From: Ophiocordyceps camponoti-saundersi (nom. inval.)
Lineage: Eukaryota; Ascomycota; Sordariomycetes; Hypocreales; Ophiocordycipitaceae
Assembly: GCA_003339415.1 (NCBI GenBank)
Contig: PDHQ01000113.1
Location: forward strand, 1 to 64,000
Length of the DNA: 64,000 nt
Reading direction: 5' to 3'
A program made the position numbers and the translations under genes. Shown here in pieces: positions 47,501 through 59,013 of this stretch. Within the stretch, counting starts at the first letter, position 1, and each line of letters starts with the position of its first letter. Under the pieces are notes generated by a model. That model made no database searches. It saw only the letters and a program-made list of their open reading frames with translations, and was not told the origin of the DNA.

Positions 47501-50500
47501 GGCCAGCGCCGCCGTCGTTGGAAGCTCCGTCTCGAGGTTCATGGTGATGGCCGACGCAATCTCCGCGTGGTGCGTCTCCGACACGTAGAGCTGAGCCAAC
47601 ATGCCGAGTGTGCTGGCGACGTAGCTGGAAAAGCTGAGGCCGGCCGCGTCCGCAGCGAGCGACAGGGCCTCCAATGCCCAGTAGTGGACGATGGGATGGG
47701 GGTCGTTGCACAGCGACATGAGGATGCCGAGGATGGTCTTGAGATGATAGCCGGCCGCCATACCGCCGAGCTTGGTTTGGATTGAGCCGAGGGCCATGGC
47801 GCAGCCTGCTCTCGCGCTCGGCTCACGGTTGCCGACGATGGTGTCGACGAGATATTTGATTTCATTGCTGGTAAAGGCGTTGCCGTACACGTTGCACAAC
47901 CTCGCAGTGGCGGCGTACCCCAAACTCCTGACATACTGATCCGGGTCGAGGACAAAGCCTCTCACAATGTCTTGCAGCAGCCGCTCTACCGCAACGTTGC
48001 TGATGCTTCCCGGCGGCGAGTTTGTCTCCTTGACGGCGACTCGCATGCTCGCCAGCATAGCCAACGCGACGTTGACGTTGACGGCAGCCTTGCGGCCGGC
48101 ATCCCTCTGAAGAGAAGCTGCCGATGCAAATGTTTTGATCTGCTCCAACACGCTTTCCTGTACTTTGCTCGGCGTGAGCGGAAATACAAAGGCAAAGAGC
48201 TGAATTGCGCTGTTGATAACCTCGGTGGCCGGCGGATCGGGTATCCTGGACCATGGTTCGTCATTCATGCTCCCGATGTAAAGCATCGAGGCATCATGTT
48301 CTAGGCTGCCGCAGACGGGCGACAACAGCAGTTGGTCGATGGCATCCTCCGGGCTACCGCTTTCCACTTCACCTTCAGCCGAACTATCAAACTGACCTGG
48401 CAGCTTTCTGACTGTGAAACCGGACACCATTCCCGTAATGCCGAAGCCGCTGTTGTCGCCAACGTCCCATATGGACTCGAACGTGGCGGCCGCACCGGCT
48501 ATGGAAGCGCTCAGAGAACTCGGCATGTAGTTCTCCGGATCCGCAAAGAGCGAGATGGCAAGGGTGAGTAGGTTCGACTGCAGCAAGGCTTCGCTCCCGC
48601 CAGCCGGACTCAGGTTGACGAGCTTGATATAGCACTGCAGCACGCGGCGCTGCACCATGAGGTCCAGGTCCTGGAGTTGGAGTGCCGGCGTGAGTCTTTG
48701 GGATATATCGTCCGTCGTCTTCTTGGCCGGAAGTGACCGCAGGAAGGCAGAAGTGCTCTGCAGCATGGCCGCTATGCGCTTGGAGACGTCGACGGTCAGT
48801 AGCCGGTTGTTAAACTGGAGGAAGACCAGAATCGACCCCAAAGCGCAGTCCCGAACGTGGGTAAGGAACGATGCCTCAAGGAGGCTCCTCGCCGTGGTGT
48901 TATCCTTGGCAAGGGGTTTGGGAAGAGCATTCTTCCACAGCAACAGGAGCTGCGAGAGATGAATCTTGACAAAGTTGGGCCCGAGAGCCATGAGTCCGCC
49001 AATGAGAGTCCAGGCCACCTGAATCTGGGTACTCGACATCCGCAACTCGGACTGGCTACTCGACTTGAGCAAGTTGGTGGCCATGGTCAAGACGCGGCTG
49101 TTGATGTCGACGGACCCGTGAAGAGGGCGCAGGGCACTCGCACTGAGCGAGGCAGCCAAACCGTGGGCGAAGCCGAGACATCGTTTAGGAGAGTTGCGGC
49201 CGCCTCCCAGGAGGGAAAGCTCCCTAGTCAGGCTGTTCATGCAGACAGATAGACAAAGAAGGAGCTGCTGCGGGCACGCCAGGACAAACATCTTGATGCA
49301 ATAAGACGCAAAGACTTGGACCGAGTAGCTTGGATGTTGCATGACCTGCAGCAACCCATCGCGGCATGAGTCTGCAAAGCTATTGGCCGCTGAGCCGAGC
49401 GAGTCGATGAGGGAAGCGACGGCGCCGAGGGCTACAATTAGAGTCTGCTTTGAGGGCTCAGGCCGCTCAGCTAAAGCTTGAGGATAGTTTTTGAAGATGT
49501 TGTTGATTAAGGACTTGGCCGCCAACATCTGTCCCGATTCGCCAAGAATCCTGCGTCCGATGACGTCCTGAAGGAGAGTGTCCACGATCCTCCTCGACAT
49601 AAGCAGGCGAAACCGGTTGTTGCTCACGGTGGCGTGGCCGAGTAGATCGACTGTCATGCTCTCGACGATGGTAAGGTAATTCGTGGAAACTACTTGCTCG
49701 CCTAGTCGTCGGAATAGCCTCGCGTAACATACGCCCATAGCGGCGCGAGCCTTGTTGGAGGTCGAAGATTTGACGTAGTGGCTCGATAAGAGCTTCATCA
49801 TGTCTTGCAGCGTCAGGGCGAGATCCTGAGCCCGCCAGCTACTCTGAACCGGACTCTCTGACCGGACAGGAAGCTCATCCTCGTCAGGAACGATGCTGGC
49901 ATGAGTCGAAATACGCTTCAATTTTCCTTGGGGCTTCTTGGGCCTGACTGGGACTGGATCAGCCGGCCCAGCAAGCCCCTGGACGAGCGCCTCGGCAAAG
50001 CAGTCGGCGGCCGCGTGACGAACCGGAGCTGAAGAGGAGTCCATGGCTTTGAAGGTGGCCGTCTCCAGCTTACCGAAATCGGCCGAGTTGCGAAAGTAGG
50101 TCGTGTGCTGTGTCAAGCTCTTGAGGCACCGACAAGCCGAGACGATGACAAGCGTACCCTTGTCGGTAGAGGCATGGTTCCTTGCTTGCTTCCAGATGTC
50201 GCGCGAAATGCTTTCATCCATGGATCCTTGTATCATGCCAACGATGCTGGCGAGTGAGTTGAATACGGCAGCGCGCAATCCAGCGTTGTGAGACGATGCC
50301 TTCAGGGCCTTGATCAACGTCGTGCAGGAGATCTGGTGAAGACCGATGGCACTGTCACCAGCGGCCGCGAACACGTCGCCCAGGCAGGTGACAGCCGCAT
50401 GTTTGGCCCGAGTCTCTCCGTCCGGACGCGCCTTGGTGGAAGCAATAGCGGCGACCAGGTCGTTGATGGTCTCGAACAGCAGCTTTCTGTCGCCCTTTCG

Positions 50501-50794
50501 AAAGACGTGCGCAAGGCATATTCCGAGGTTATTTCTGATGACGCGGGACGGCAGAGGCGAAGTGAGGTTAATGATCTGGAAAATCTCTCGTTTCAAGTAA
50601 AACTGCTGCGCGGTGCAGTCGTCGGCAGAGAGCGATAATACGTGATGGCTCAACTCAGACACGAAGGTGAGTAGGAAGAGGTCCTGTTGTTCAGCCGGTA
50701 GGGATTGGAGCTTGGCGAGATCCAGCTCAGGCGTGTTGATCTTGATAGCTTCGGTACCAGATGCGCGAGGCTCGGCTTCTTGACCGGACGCCAT
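44581..50794 (-). CDS. LAA1: AP-1 accessory HEAT-repeat protein (Laa1/HEATR5 family)
   Basis: Exons 45158-50794 and 44581-45060 join over a 97-nt intron (GTACGA donor, GTACAG acceptor) at a codon boundary, giving 2,038 residues, the usual size of the family. The protein is almost entirely helical HEAT-type repeats; the N terminus (ELDLAKLQSLPAEQQDLFL, then LKREIFQIINLTSPLPSRVIRNNLG) is characteristic. Laa1 binds the AP-1 clathrin adaptor and helps place it on trans-Golgi and endosome membranes, with Laa2 as partner in yeast. The C terminus ends in an acidic LKMDFGD. The start is the first ATG of a frame that is open for 1,879 codons. It is divergent from the TACO1-type gene with 298 bases between, so the two promoters must be close. 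Confidence 0.93.
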
Positions 50795-51092
50795 GATAGA
50801 TAGATAGCTTTGACTGCCATAGGCAGCAGTCAGCTAAGGAGCGAGAAGATGTGCCGCATATACAGTACGTCCGCATTCGCGGGCTTTTCCTTGATGCCAC
50901 GGTCCCGGGGGGGTTCTGTCGCCGGCTGCGACTGCCCAATCAGGTGCGCTTACTACGCCGTTGCGTTATAGTCGAGTCCCCGGGGGAAGAACGTTGACCC
51001 GTTGTCACGACAGTCAAAAGTCGGCATCTCTCACGACAGTCTCAGCCCTTTACACGAATCTAGATACCTATTCACACATATGCTATGCATCA
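50795..51092. promoter_or_regulatory. Divergent promoter between LAA1 and the TACO1-type gene
   Basis: Only 298 bases lie between the two start codons. It includes a G/C-rich stretch with GGGGGG at about 50908. No specific motif recognised. Confidence 0.5.
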
Positions 51093-52115
51093 ATGCTGTT
51101 GTTACGAAGTTCGACGCGTGTCGCTTCCATATGTCAGCCATGTCGTCGATCCTTCGTCACAGCAGCCACATTGCTCTCGGGACATAACAAATGGTCCAAG
51201 ACCAAGCACATCAAAGCTGTCACGGACAAGAAGAAGAACGCTGAGCGCACAGCATTTGCCAAGCTCATTGCCATGTACACGCGAAGTCAGTGACCTCGGC
51301 GGATTGTAGGCGTGAGGTTTACCCGCTCTGACCATCGACTTAGTGTACGGCGACGATGTCGGGTCCAATCCACAGCTCGCGAACGTAATAAGTGCCGCGA
51401 CCAAGGGTATTTCCTTCTTTTTTCTATCGATCATCTTGCACTGCATCGAAAACCGTCCGTCGCTAAATAACGACCAGCGAGCGTTCCCAAAACTGTTATC
51501 GAGACCGCCATCGCTAGAGGTCTGGGCAAGTCAACGACTGGAAAGCAGCTCCATAGCATGCCCCTCGAGTTTGTCATGCCCGGACAAGATATAGCCTTCA
51601 TAGCCGATGTCGAGACAGACAATAAGGCGCGAACTTTACAAGAGCTGAGGCTTATTCTGAAGAACAATTTTGCCGTTCAGGCCTCCACGACCTTTTACTT
51701 CGACAGATTAGGGCGCATTATCATTCAGCCCAAAGAAGACACGACGACGTCTGACGACATTCTCCTGGCGGCACTCTCTCCTTCTGGAGTTGTTGACGTT
51801 AATCAGCTGCCGGGTTGCGAACGAAAGTTTGCGGTTGTGGCTGAGAAGACTTCGCTGATGCAAGTTGTCGAAAGCCTCTCCAAAAAGCCGGAGGTGGAGG
51901 TGTTGGAATCGGATCTCGCGTGGATCCCAAAATCTGATACGGTAGTTCCCGTGGACACTGAGAAAACAGCAAACAACATTGTCTCTCTGCTGAGCAGTCT
52001 CAGAGAAGTCCCAGAAGTCAAAGCCGTGTACGGTAACATAAAACGACGGGAAATTTCTGCCGCTGACTGGGAAAAGGTGACGGAATATCTGGATGTATAT
52101 CATTATCCTCCGTAG
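51093..52115 (+). CDS. TACO1: YebC/TACO1-family mitochondrial translational activator
   Basis: Three exons, 51093-51285, 51344-51406 and 51478-52115, give 297 residues; the donors are GTCAGT and GTATTT, and intron 1 has a CTGAC branch. The family signature SGHNKWSKTKHIKA follows a 28-residue Arg/Ser-rich leader that looks like a mitochondrial presequence. YGDDVGSNPQLANVISAA and then GLGKSTTGKQLH match the helical domain, and the rest is the two-lobed alpha/beta part ending DVYHYPP. In mammals TACO1 is needed to translate mitochondrial COX1, and bacterial relatives ease ribosome stalling. Its 3' end faces PET100, a cytochrome oxidase assembly factor, with 213 bases between the coding ends. Confidence 0.9.
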
Positions 52116-52328
52116 TAGATGCCTTTGAACGAGTCTCTCCCACCCCCGACAAGAGGCGGTTGCCGAAAGTAGCTGTCTCATAATTTACCCCCCCTCCCCA
52201 TCCGATTCCTGTCTGACCTTTCGCGTACGTAGGATCGCTTTTGATTCAGCGACCAGTTAGGAGGAGGAGACAGTCGAGACAACGCCCAAGAACGCCCAAG
52301 AACCCAGGACCAACAAGCCGAGGCCCTG

Positions 52329-52668
52329 CTAGTCTCCGCCTTGCGACTTGCTCCCTCTCCGCTTCTGCTCCTCGAGCATATAAGCCTGGCGACGCCGCTG
52401 TCGCTCGACGATGCGCGCGTACTCGGCCTCGATCTCTTCCCTGTCATGGGGAACCTTGTTGCACTCCTCAGGCTTGGGCCAGAAGTCCGGCACGGCAAAG
52501 CGATTGTCGAGGTTGGTGCCGAAGTAATACATGATGCCGATCGGGAACATGACATACATTCCGAACTGGAAGCATCAGCCTTGCGACCCGTCTGCATCAC
52601 GGCATGATTAGCGGCAGGTGCAAGCGTCCTTTTTTTACCTTGAAGATCTCCAGATTAATGCCACCCAT
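52329..52668 (-). CDS. PET100: Cytochrome c oxidase assembly protein PET100
   Basis: Two exons, 52639-52668 (MGGINLEIFK) and 52329-52565, join over a 73-nt intron (GTAAAA donor, CTGAT branch, CAG acceptor) to give 88 residues. The order is typical of PET100: a short N terminus, one membrane helix (FGMYVMFPIGIMYYFGT), then DFWPKPEECNKVP and an Arg/Glu-rich coiled tail. The protein sits in the mitochondrial inner membrane and helps assemble complex IV subunits. The ten-codon first exon is easily missed, but without it the N-terminal hallmark is absent. Confidence 0.9.
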
Positions 52669-53140
52669 GGCTGCGGCACGTTGATATCAAGTTGGTGCAG
52701 CAGGCGAGACGGATGGGTGGGAGAGGCAGATCTTGGCATGACATCTCCCTCGGCATAACGATACTCCGTCTTCTGCACGGCAATCAGCCTCTCGACTAAC
52801 ATCTTCGAAAGGCCATTCGCCAGTTCAATGCCCTGTCTGTTCTTGAACATTATGCCGGTGTCAACTTGGCTATCTTGCCAATTTTCCTCTGGACCGACTA
52901 GAGTAAACCCACCAACCCCCCTCTTTCACCCCCCAAATGACTCCAAAGACCAAGCGTCTCGTCAACCGCATATGCCGCGTACAGGCTGCGATTCACAGGT
53001 GTTGATCCATCTCAAGATGCCATCCTCGACATGACTTGGAACGCCTTTATCGTGCCAGCCCAACCCAAATCAACCCCCTATCCCTCTTCAACCAGCTTCT
53101 AGCGAAAGGCACCTTGTCCAACCAAGCAGAGAAAAACGCC
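52669..53140. other. PET100 upstream region
   Basis: 472 bases between PET100 and the stop of the next minus-strand gene. No frame here is convincing; it should hold the PET100 promoter and the other gene's 3' untranslated region. Confidence 0.5.
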
Positions 53141-54913
53141 CTACCGGCCGTCCTGTTTGGTCATCTCGTCTTTGTTTGATTTCATCCGCTCCATCATTTC
53201 CTCCATCATGAATCTCTCACTGAAGCTGAATGGTGTGCTCGGGAATCGAGGGGGTGAACCCTCCTCCATGGCCGTTTGGTCGTCCAAATCGCACTCGCGC
53301 ACCACTGGAGAATCGTCTGAAAGAGCTCGCTCGAGTACTTCGGGATCCCGCACAATGGGCATCATGAGCGGTTGTCCCTTGTAAGAGCCCACGGATCCGG
53401 GTCGAAACTTGACGCTAGAGTCCGAAGACCGCGAGTTGCGTGGCTGCCGAATGGGAACTGCCGGGGACGTGGCGTAAATTCCGAATTGGCCATCTGATGG
53501 CTGCACCGAGGCCGTGTCCAATTCGTCGTCGTCGTTCTCCGACTGAGGGGCCTTCTCTTCTCTCCATGAGCTTCGTCTACTCGGTTTTGTCGACAGGCTA
53601 AGCCCGGCGGTCTCGAAGTGAAACACGTCTTCGTCGTCCTCCACCTCGATGTCGTCCCGGGGAAGTGCACTGCCTGACACCTCTACCTCTTGGGCAGAAG
53701 AGAGCTGGTTATTCGTCGGGGTCACTGATCTTGTTCCGTCATCCGACGAAGGTCTGATTGACGGTCCAGTCGCGGTATTCGGGGCCTGCGAGGGCTTGTC
53801 TTTGTGAGATTTCGCGCCCGCCATGGCCAAAAACCCAGAGTCGGAGTCGACATCGGATTCCGAATCTACATTGTCGGTAGTCTCCTGAGCAATAATCTTA
53901 GGCGGCCCCACGTTCAGGCTGGTGACCGGACTCTCTGCTTCCGATGCGGCTGAGGGCGGTGACGTCGCGTCCTTGCCATCTTGGGTGGCGGCTGAATCGT
54001 CGGCATCGGCGTTGACAACGGTCCAAACCACGCCTTCTTCCAGAGGCGTTCTGGAGAGCGCTCTCAGGGCATCAGAGGAAGACACCTTGCGAGGAATCGT
54101 CGGTTCCTCCTCGGTCGTATCCCCGGCAAGGTTGGAGACGAAGGCGGTGGTGTCGTCGTCGGCATTTTCGTCGTCGTCGTCGTCATCGTCATCCTCGTCG
54201 CCGTCATCGTCGCCTCCGTCTACTTTGGGAGATGGTGGACGACGAGTGACGATCTCCGAGGGCTGAGGGGAAGTGGTGGGTAATACTTCGGCGCCCATAA
54301 ACTCGAAGCGTACTCGACGGGGACTTTGTGGGGGTTTGGCCATAGTGGGCGACCGCCGCAGCGCACTCCTCGGGGGCTTGGAGTCGCTCTTGTCGGAAGA
54401 AGCAGATGAAGCAGAAGATCTCGCATCATCGGCGGCGGGCGTGCCACGTTCGGGCAGGACAAAAGGCCGTGAAGATGAAGGCATCGGCTCTTCCATGCCC
54501 TCCTGGGCGGCGCCCTGGACGCGTCGCTCGAGCGACAGTGGTGAGACGAAGTTGGGGGCGGCAAGGAAGGAGGCCGGAGAGCTGTCGAGCAGCGGCAGGT
54601 AGGTCGGGGTGAAGAGCCCCTGGAGCTCGAGCTCCCGTTCGCGTGGGCTCCCGGAGACGGCGGGCGGCGGCTGGAATGCAGCAGCCGGCGGTGACTCAGC
54701 CGCCGCTAGCTCGGGACGGAGGGCGGGATAGTTGGCAAAGACGGCGGCGATGGCACGTCTTACTTGGGCCGCCGTGTCCGGAGGCACGTCACGGAGCAGG
54801 AAGCGGCAGTCTTGTTGAAAGTCGGCTAGCAGACGGAGACGACAACTTTCGAGCGACTGTTCGAGGCCATCCAACTTGCGACGGAGGGCCTCGACCAGAG
54901 GAGCCTCGTCCAT
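53141..54913 (-). CDS. Conserved acidic, mostly disordered protein with an RVxF-like motif
   Basis: A single open frame of 590 residues from ATG at 54913; an upstream GTG at 54925 is not needed. The first 75 residues are predicted helical with Leu-rich heptads (ALRRKLDGLEQSLESCRLRLL). The rest is rich in Ser, Pro, Asp and Glu, with an Asp run (GDEDDDDDDDDENADDD) near residue 248. The segment SPRRVRFEF near residue 204 is the best-defined motif: it fits the RVxF docking site for protein phosphatase 1 and is followed by EVLPTTSP. The C terminus ends in a Met/Glu-rich helix. I recall similar uncharacterised proteins in other Sordariomycetes but know no function. Phosphatase binding is inference. 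Confidence 0.7.
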   Translation of the reverse strand: MDEAPLVEALRRKLDGLEQSLESCRLRLLADFQQDCRFLLRDVPPDTAAQVRRAIAAVFANYPALRPELAAAESPPAAAFQPPPAVSGSPRERELELQGLFTPTYLPLLDSSPASFLAAPNFVSPLSLERRVQGAAQEGMEEPMPSSSRPFVLPERGTPAADDARSSASSASSDKSDSKPPRSALRRSPTMAKPPQSPRRVRFEFMGAEVLPTTSPQPSEIVTRRPPSPKVDGGDDDGDEDDDDDDDDENADDDTTAFVSNLAGDTTEEEPTIPRKVSSSDALRALSRTPLEEGVVWTVVNADADDSAATQDGKDATSPPSAASEAESPVTSLNVGPPKIIAQETTDNVDSESDVDSDSGFLAMAGAKSHKDKPSQAPNTATGPSIRPSSDDGTRSVTPTNNQLSSAQEVEVSGSALPRDDIEVEDDEDVFHFETAGLSLSTKPSRRSSWREEKAPQSENDDDELDTASVQPSDGQFGIYATSPAVPIRQPRNSRSSDSSVKFRPGSVGSYKGQPLMMPIVRDPEVLERALSDDSPVVRECDLDDQTAMEEGSPPRFPSTPFSFSERFMMEEMMERMKSNKDEMTKQDGR

Positions 54914-55914
54914 GGCGCCCAACACGGCGAACGGGCGGGCGGGTCAGCGGGTTCGCCTACGCATGGCGGTAGGACAGTCAGCGGCGGGACGGACGGCGTC
55001 TACGAGAGGGAAGGGGGGGGGAAAAACTATGTAGGTAGTAGGTAGGCTGCCATTTTTGCGGGCCTTGTAGCGGCCCCCGCCTCCGAAGGGGGAGGGGGGA
55101 GAGAGAGGGGGGGGAAAGGGGGGCAAAGGTTTGCTGCCGCCTGCACTGATCGTGGGCCATGACCAGGCAGCCTCGTCCCATTGAAAGACGACCGCCCCGG
55201 CCACGTTCTCCGAATCCGTGGCTCCTTTCTCGAGGGCGCGCGGCTGGTGCGACAGGCTCTCCTCGTCACTGAATCTCTTTGCTTCTCTCCCTCTCTCGTC
55301 ACCCTTCCTCGCCTCCCTCCCAAGAGGTCGGCCATTATCAAATATGTATAAAAGGCTGGCATACCCTATTCAGACATGCCTGGCTCGGCTTCCTTCAAGC
55401 GTCTTCGTCTTTTTGTTCCATGCATCGGCCGCCAGGGGATGAGAGTAGGGGGGGGGGGAGGAAGACTCTGGAGACGTTGGAGGGAGCAGCCACTTGGGCG
55501 CGAGGGTGGAGTGGGGCGACGTGGCAGGGCCCTTCGTATGGCCCCGTCCCGAACGTCAGGCCTGATAGTCTGAATCGCTGTAGCATTGGCCGACGTTGCA
55601 TCCTGTGTCTCCTTCACTGATCGGCAGACGAAAACGCTTTCCTGGGTGTAGGTACCGGCTTGGTCGCGAAACAGGGTCAAAGAGGGTTCTACTGACCTAC
55701 CCTATGCCGTTCATTGCAAAGGTACATAGGTACCTAGGTACATACATGCATGCACTTTCCCGGTCCACTTTTTACACCGCCTGCCCGCTTCGGCTGCTCC
55801 TCGTCAAAATCTCTACCCGTCTACGGATACACGAACCTAAGACTTACCTACGGGTAATCGCGTGCCGACGACTCACCAGAGCCTTCCCCCGTGTTTTCAT
55901 CACCACAGCTCATC
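54914..55914. promoter_or_regulatory. Divergent upstream region of the acidic protein and CFIm25
   Basis: One kilobase between divergent start codons. There are purine/pyrimidine-rich runs at about 55083-55125 and 55446-55462 and a TATAAAAG-like sequence at about 55346. The open frames in this region overlap one another and look spurious. Confidence 0.5.
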
Positions 55915-56765
<851 letters not shown>

Positions 56766-56978
56766 TAATCATCTCACGAAGCATGATTTAAAGAAAAAAA
56801 CAAACCCATGACCACCGTTCTTATGGCCCGGTCTTTTTCTACGTGGCGATGGTGTTTGGCGCAGGGGTGACGGGGAAAAATGCCTCGACAGCACAGAGGA
56901 GAGCAGATACCCAGGTCTTTTCGATAGCCTTATGTCACCATTGTCAACTTCTGGTGCTGGTCGCCCACGCGCGCCGTC

Positions 56979-57646
56979 TCAGTTTTTCTCGCCCTGAATG
57001 GTTGCCACGACACGTCGCGAATGTCTGCTCGTCCGGAACTCCAGATGCCAGATTCCCTGCCACGTCCCCAGCGCCTCCGATTTTCTGTTAGCTTGCGCGC
57101 GACTGGTTTCGGTGGCACGAACAGCGAGCTTACTAGCTTTCCGTCTTTGATGGGAATTGTTACGCTGGCACCGATCAAGGCGGTCTTGACATGTGCCTGT
57201 GTGACTGCGTTCAGCTCAAGACGTCGGAGCTCAGCCTGGCAGACACTTACCGGCATGTCATCGGGTCCCTCGGCACTACAGCTTGGTTAACCCGGCATGC
57301 GAGATGGACTGGCTGCATTTGCCGACTCACGCGTGACGGTATAGGCTCTCTCCTTTGGAGCCTCTGTCCGGCACGATGCGATCCATGGCATCGCTCATGT
57401 CTGCCCTTACATCCTCATCCCCTGCGCATGGCGCCGTGTCAGACATACCTCCTGGATGCGACACGACGGCACGTCCTTACAGTTCTCATTTAAGCTGAGG
57501 GCACAGCTTGTGTGCTGCACGAAAAGGTTCAACAAGCCAACCCTGTAACCTCGGATTTCTGGCAGGGCGGTCAGGACATCGTCGGTGATCAAGTAAGAGC
57601 CCCTGGCCTTGGATGGGAGCTTGAATTCCTTCTGAAACCATGACAT
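56979..57646 (-). CDS. YjbQ/UPF0047 family protein
   Basis: Five exons, 57481-57646, 57331-57421, 57251-57275, 57134-57196 and 56979-57074, give 146 residues; all four introns (54-59 nt) have GTAAGn or GTGAGT donors and CAG, TAG or GAG acceptors, and every join keeps frame. The product has the full family order: SRG/[38 protein letters not shown], then EGPDDMPAHVKTALIGASVTIPI and LGTWQGIWHLEFR. The His in QHTS and the Asn-Glu pair are conserved ligand residues. Some bacterial YjbQ proteins have weak thiamine-phosphate synthase activity, but the cell role is unsettled. The frame is also open upstream to 57817, which would add 57 residues with a membrane helix. Confidence 0.9.
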
Positions 57647-58176
57647 GGTCGCGGGCTGACGGGTAGGGCTGCTCGTCTTGGGTAGAACGGGACGCAAGAA
57701 GCCGAGAGGCAATGTCCAGATGAGGTGAAATAGGTCCGGGAACAGCGCGATGAAGAGCAGGAGGGCGAGAGCCAAAGTGCCGGTTGTGGAGATGCCTGGG
57801 GCTCGTTGATGAGGCATGCTTTTACTGAGGCACTACGTCGTAGGTAGTATGTAGGTTGCTTCCGCCCTAAGGCAATCCCGATGAGATCATTGGTGCGGCT
57901 CAACAAGATGGTGGGGGAGGCGGGCTCGGTGCAGGTACTTTGTACAAACGACGTTTCAGCCTCGATGACGGGATATATTGATTTTGTTTCTACGAACAGG
58001 CACGCAAGCCAGTCGAATATTGAAGATACAAGTCACTATATGAACCCTTTGTTTTACTCACGGCTAAACAATTTCCAGGCTCGCCTTCGTAGGAATAAAC
58101 ACCTGACGTGTTATCGAGCAGGCCAGGACCGCTGCAGTCTACCGATATAGGCTGTCCGAATTACCAAGCCGGTGCC
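57647..58176. other. Spacer between YjbQ and NDUFS6 genes
   Basis: About 530 bases upstream of the YjbQ start. The proximal 171 bases are open in frame with YjbQ and encode a hydrophobic helix. The remainder shows no gene and should hold the YjbQ promoter. Confidence 0.5.
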
Positions 58177-58792
58177 TCATGCCAGAGGATACGAAGTATC
58201 GGGAAGCGACTCTAGATGCTTTCTGTTGTGTTCATTGGCCTGAAAGGCAGTCAGCAATTGTAATGCACTCTCTTATTTTGTTGATCCGAACATACAAAGG
58301 GTAGGCCACAGTAGTTGCACACGGCAATCTCCGGCTTGTCAGTGTTGATGAATATCCTCGGATGCCCACCTGGACCTCCCCCACCGTCGCACGCCACGAC
58401 ACGCTCATGCGTCCAGCGAACGGGCTGTTGGTGTATCATCTCCATGGCCGACATTGGTTGAGGCTGCCGTGCCATCAGCGATCCCGTGAGCCAAGTCTTC
58501 AACGACAAGCCTTCACGCGCACCTGCAGGCTCATGTCTGTTTGCTCGAAGCGAGGGCCCGTCATCGCCTTATTGCGTGGGTTCTGGCTTCGGGACCAGAC
58601 ATCGACTCGATTGGGGGCCTGGCCGAGTTCCTTGAACTGACTGAGCTCTTTGGACTCGGCACGCTCGATAGCCGTCTCGGTCTTCGAGGGGACAGTAGCC
58701 TCCGAAAGGCGGCTAGAGGTGCTAAAGGCTCGTTGTAGTGGTCTAAGGTTGCGAGATAAGAGCGAGTTTGGCCTCAGCCGAAAGCCGGCCAT
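58177..58792 (-). CDS. NDUFS6: NADH:ubiquinone oxidoreductase subunit NDUFS6 (zinc-binding)
   Basis: Exons 58523-58792, 58296-58463 and 58177-58239 give 166 residues; introns are 59 nt (GTGCGC donor) and 56 nt (GTATGT donor, CTGAC branch). The N terminus (RLRPNSLLSRNLRPLQRAFSTSS) is a mitochondrial presequence. The C-terminal part has the zinc site of this complex I accessory subunit: Cys in ACDGGGG, His in GHPRIF, and CNYC. It ends EHNRKHLESL...SYPLA, reached only after the third exon is added. The subunit sits in the peripheral arm and is required for late assembly and for the nearby N4 module. Its start is 221 bases from the divergent MPP6-type gene. Confidence 0.92.
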
Positions 58793-59013
58793 GATGGCAA
58801 GATCCAGTGTTGGAGGCTTGAGATGGTCGATGAGGTCCCGAGGCGGCTGCACACAACAGAGCCGAGAGAGTGAGGCACGCGGAACAACATAAGCCCGCGC
58901 CAGCCGCACATATCACGTGCCAAGGCCAAAAGGCATCTTCATTCTTAACGTCACAACCGGACTGCCCGCACACTATCACCTTCACAGCCGAGAGCGAAGC
59001 TATACCCTTCGCC
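58793..59013. promoter_or_regulatory. Divergent promoter between NDUFS6 and the MPP6-type gene
   Basis: 221 bases separate the two start codons. CACGTG occurs at about 58914-58919, an E-box-like palindrome, but I cannot say that it is used. Confidence 0.45.
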
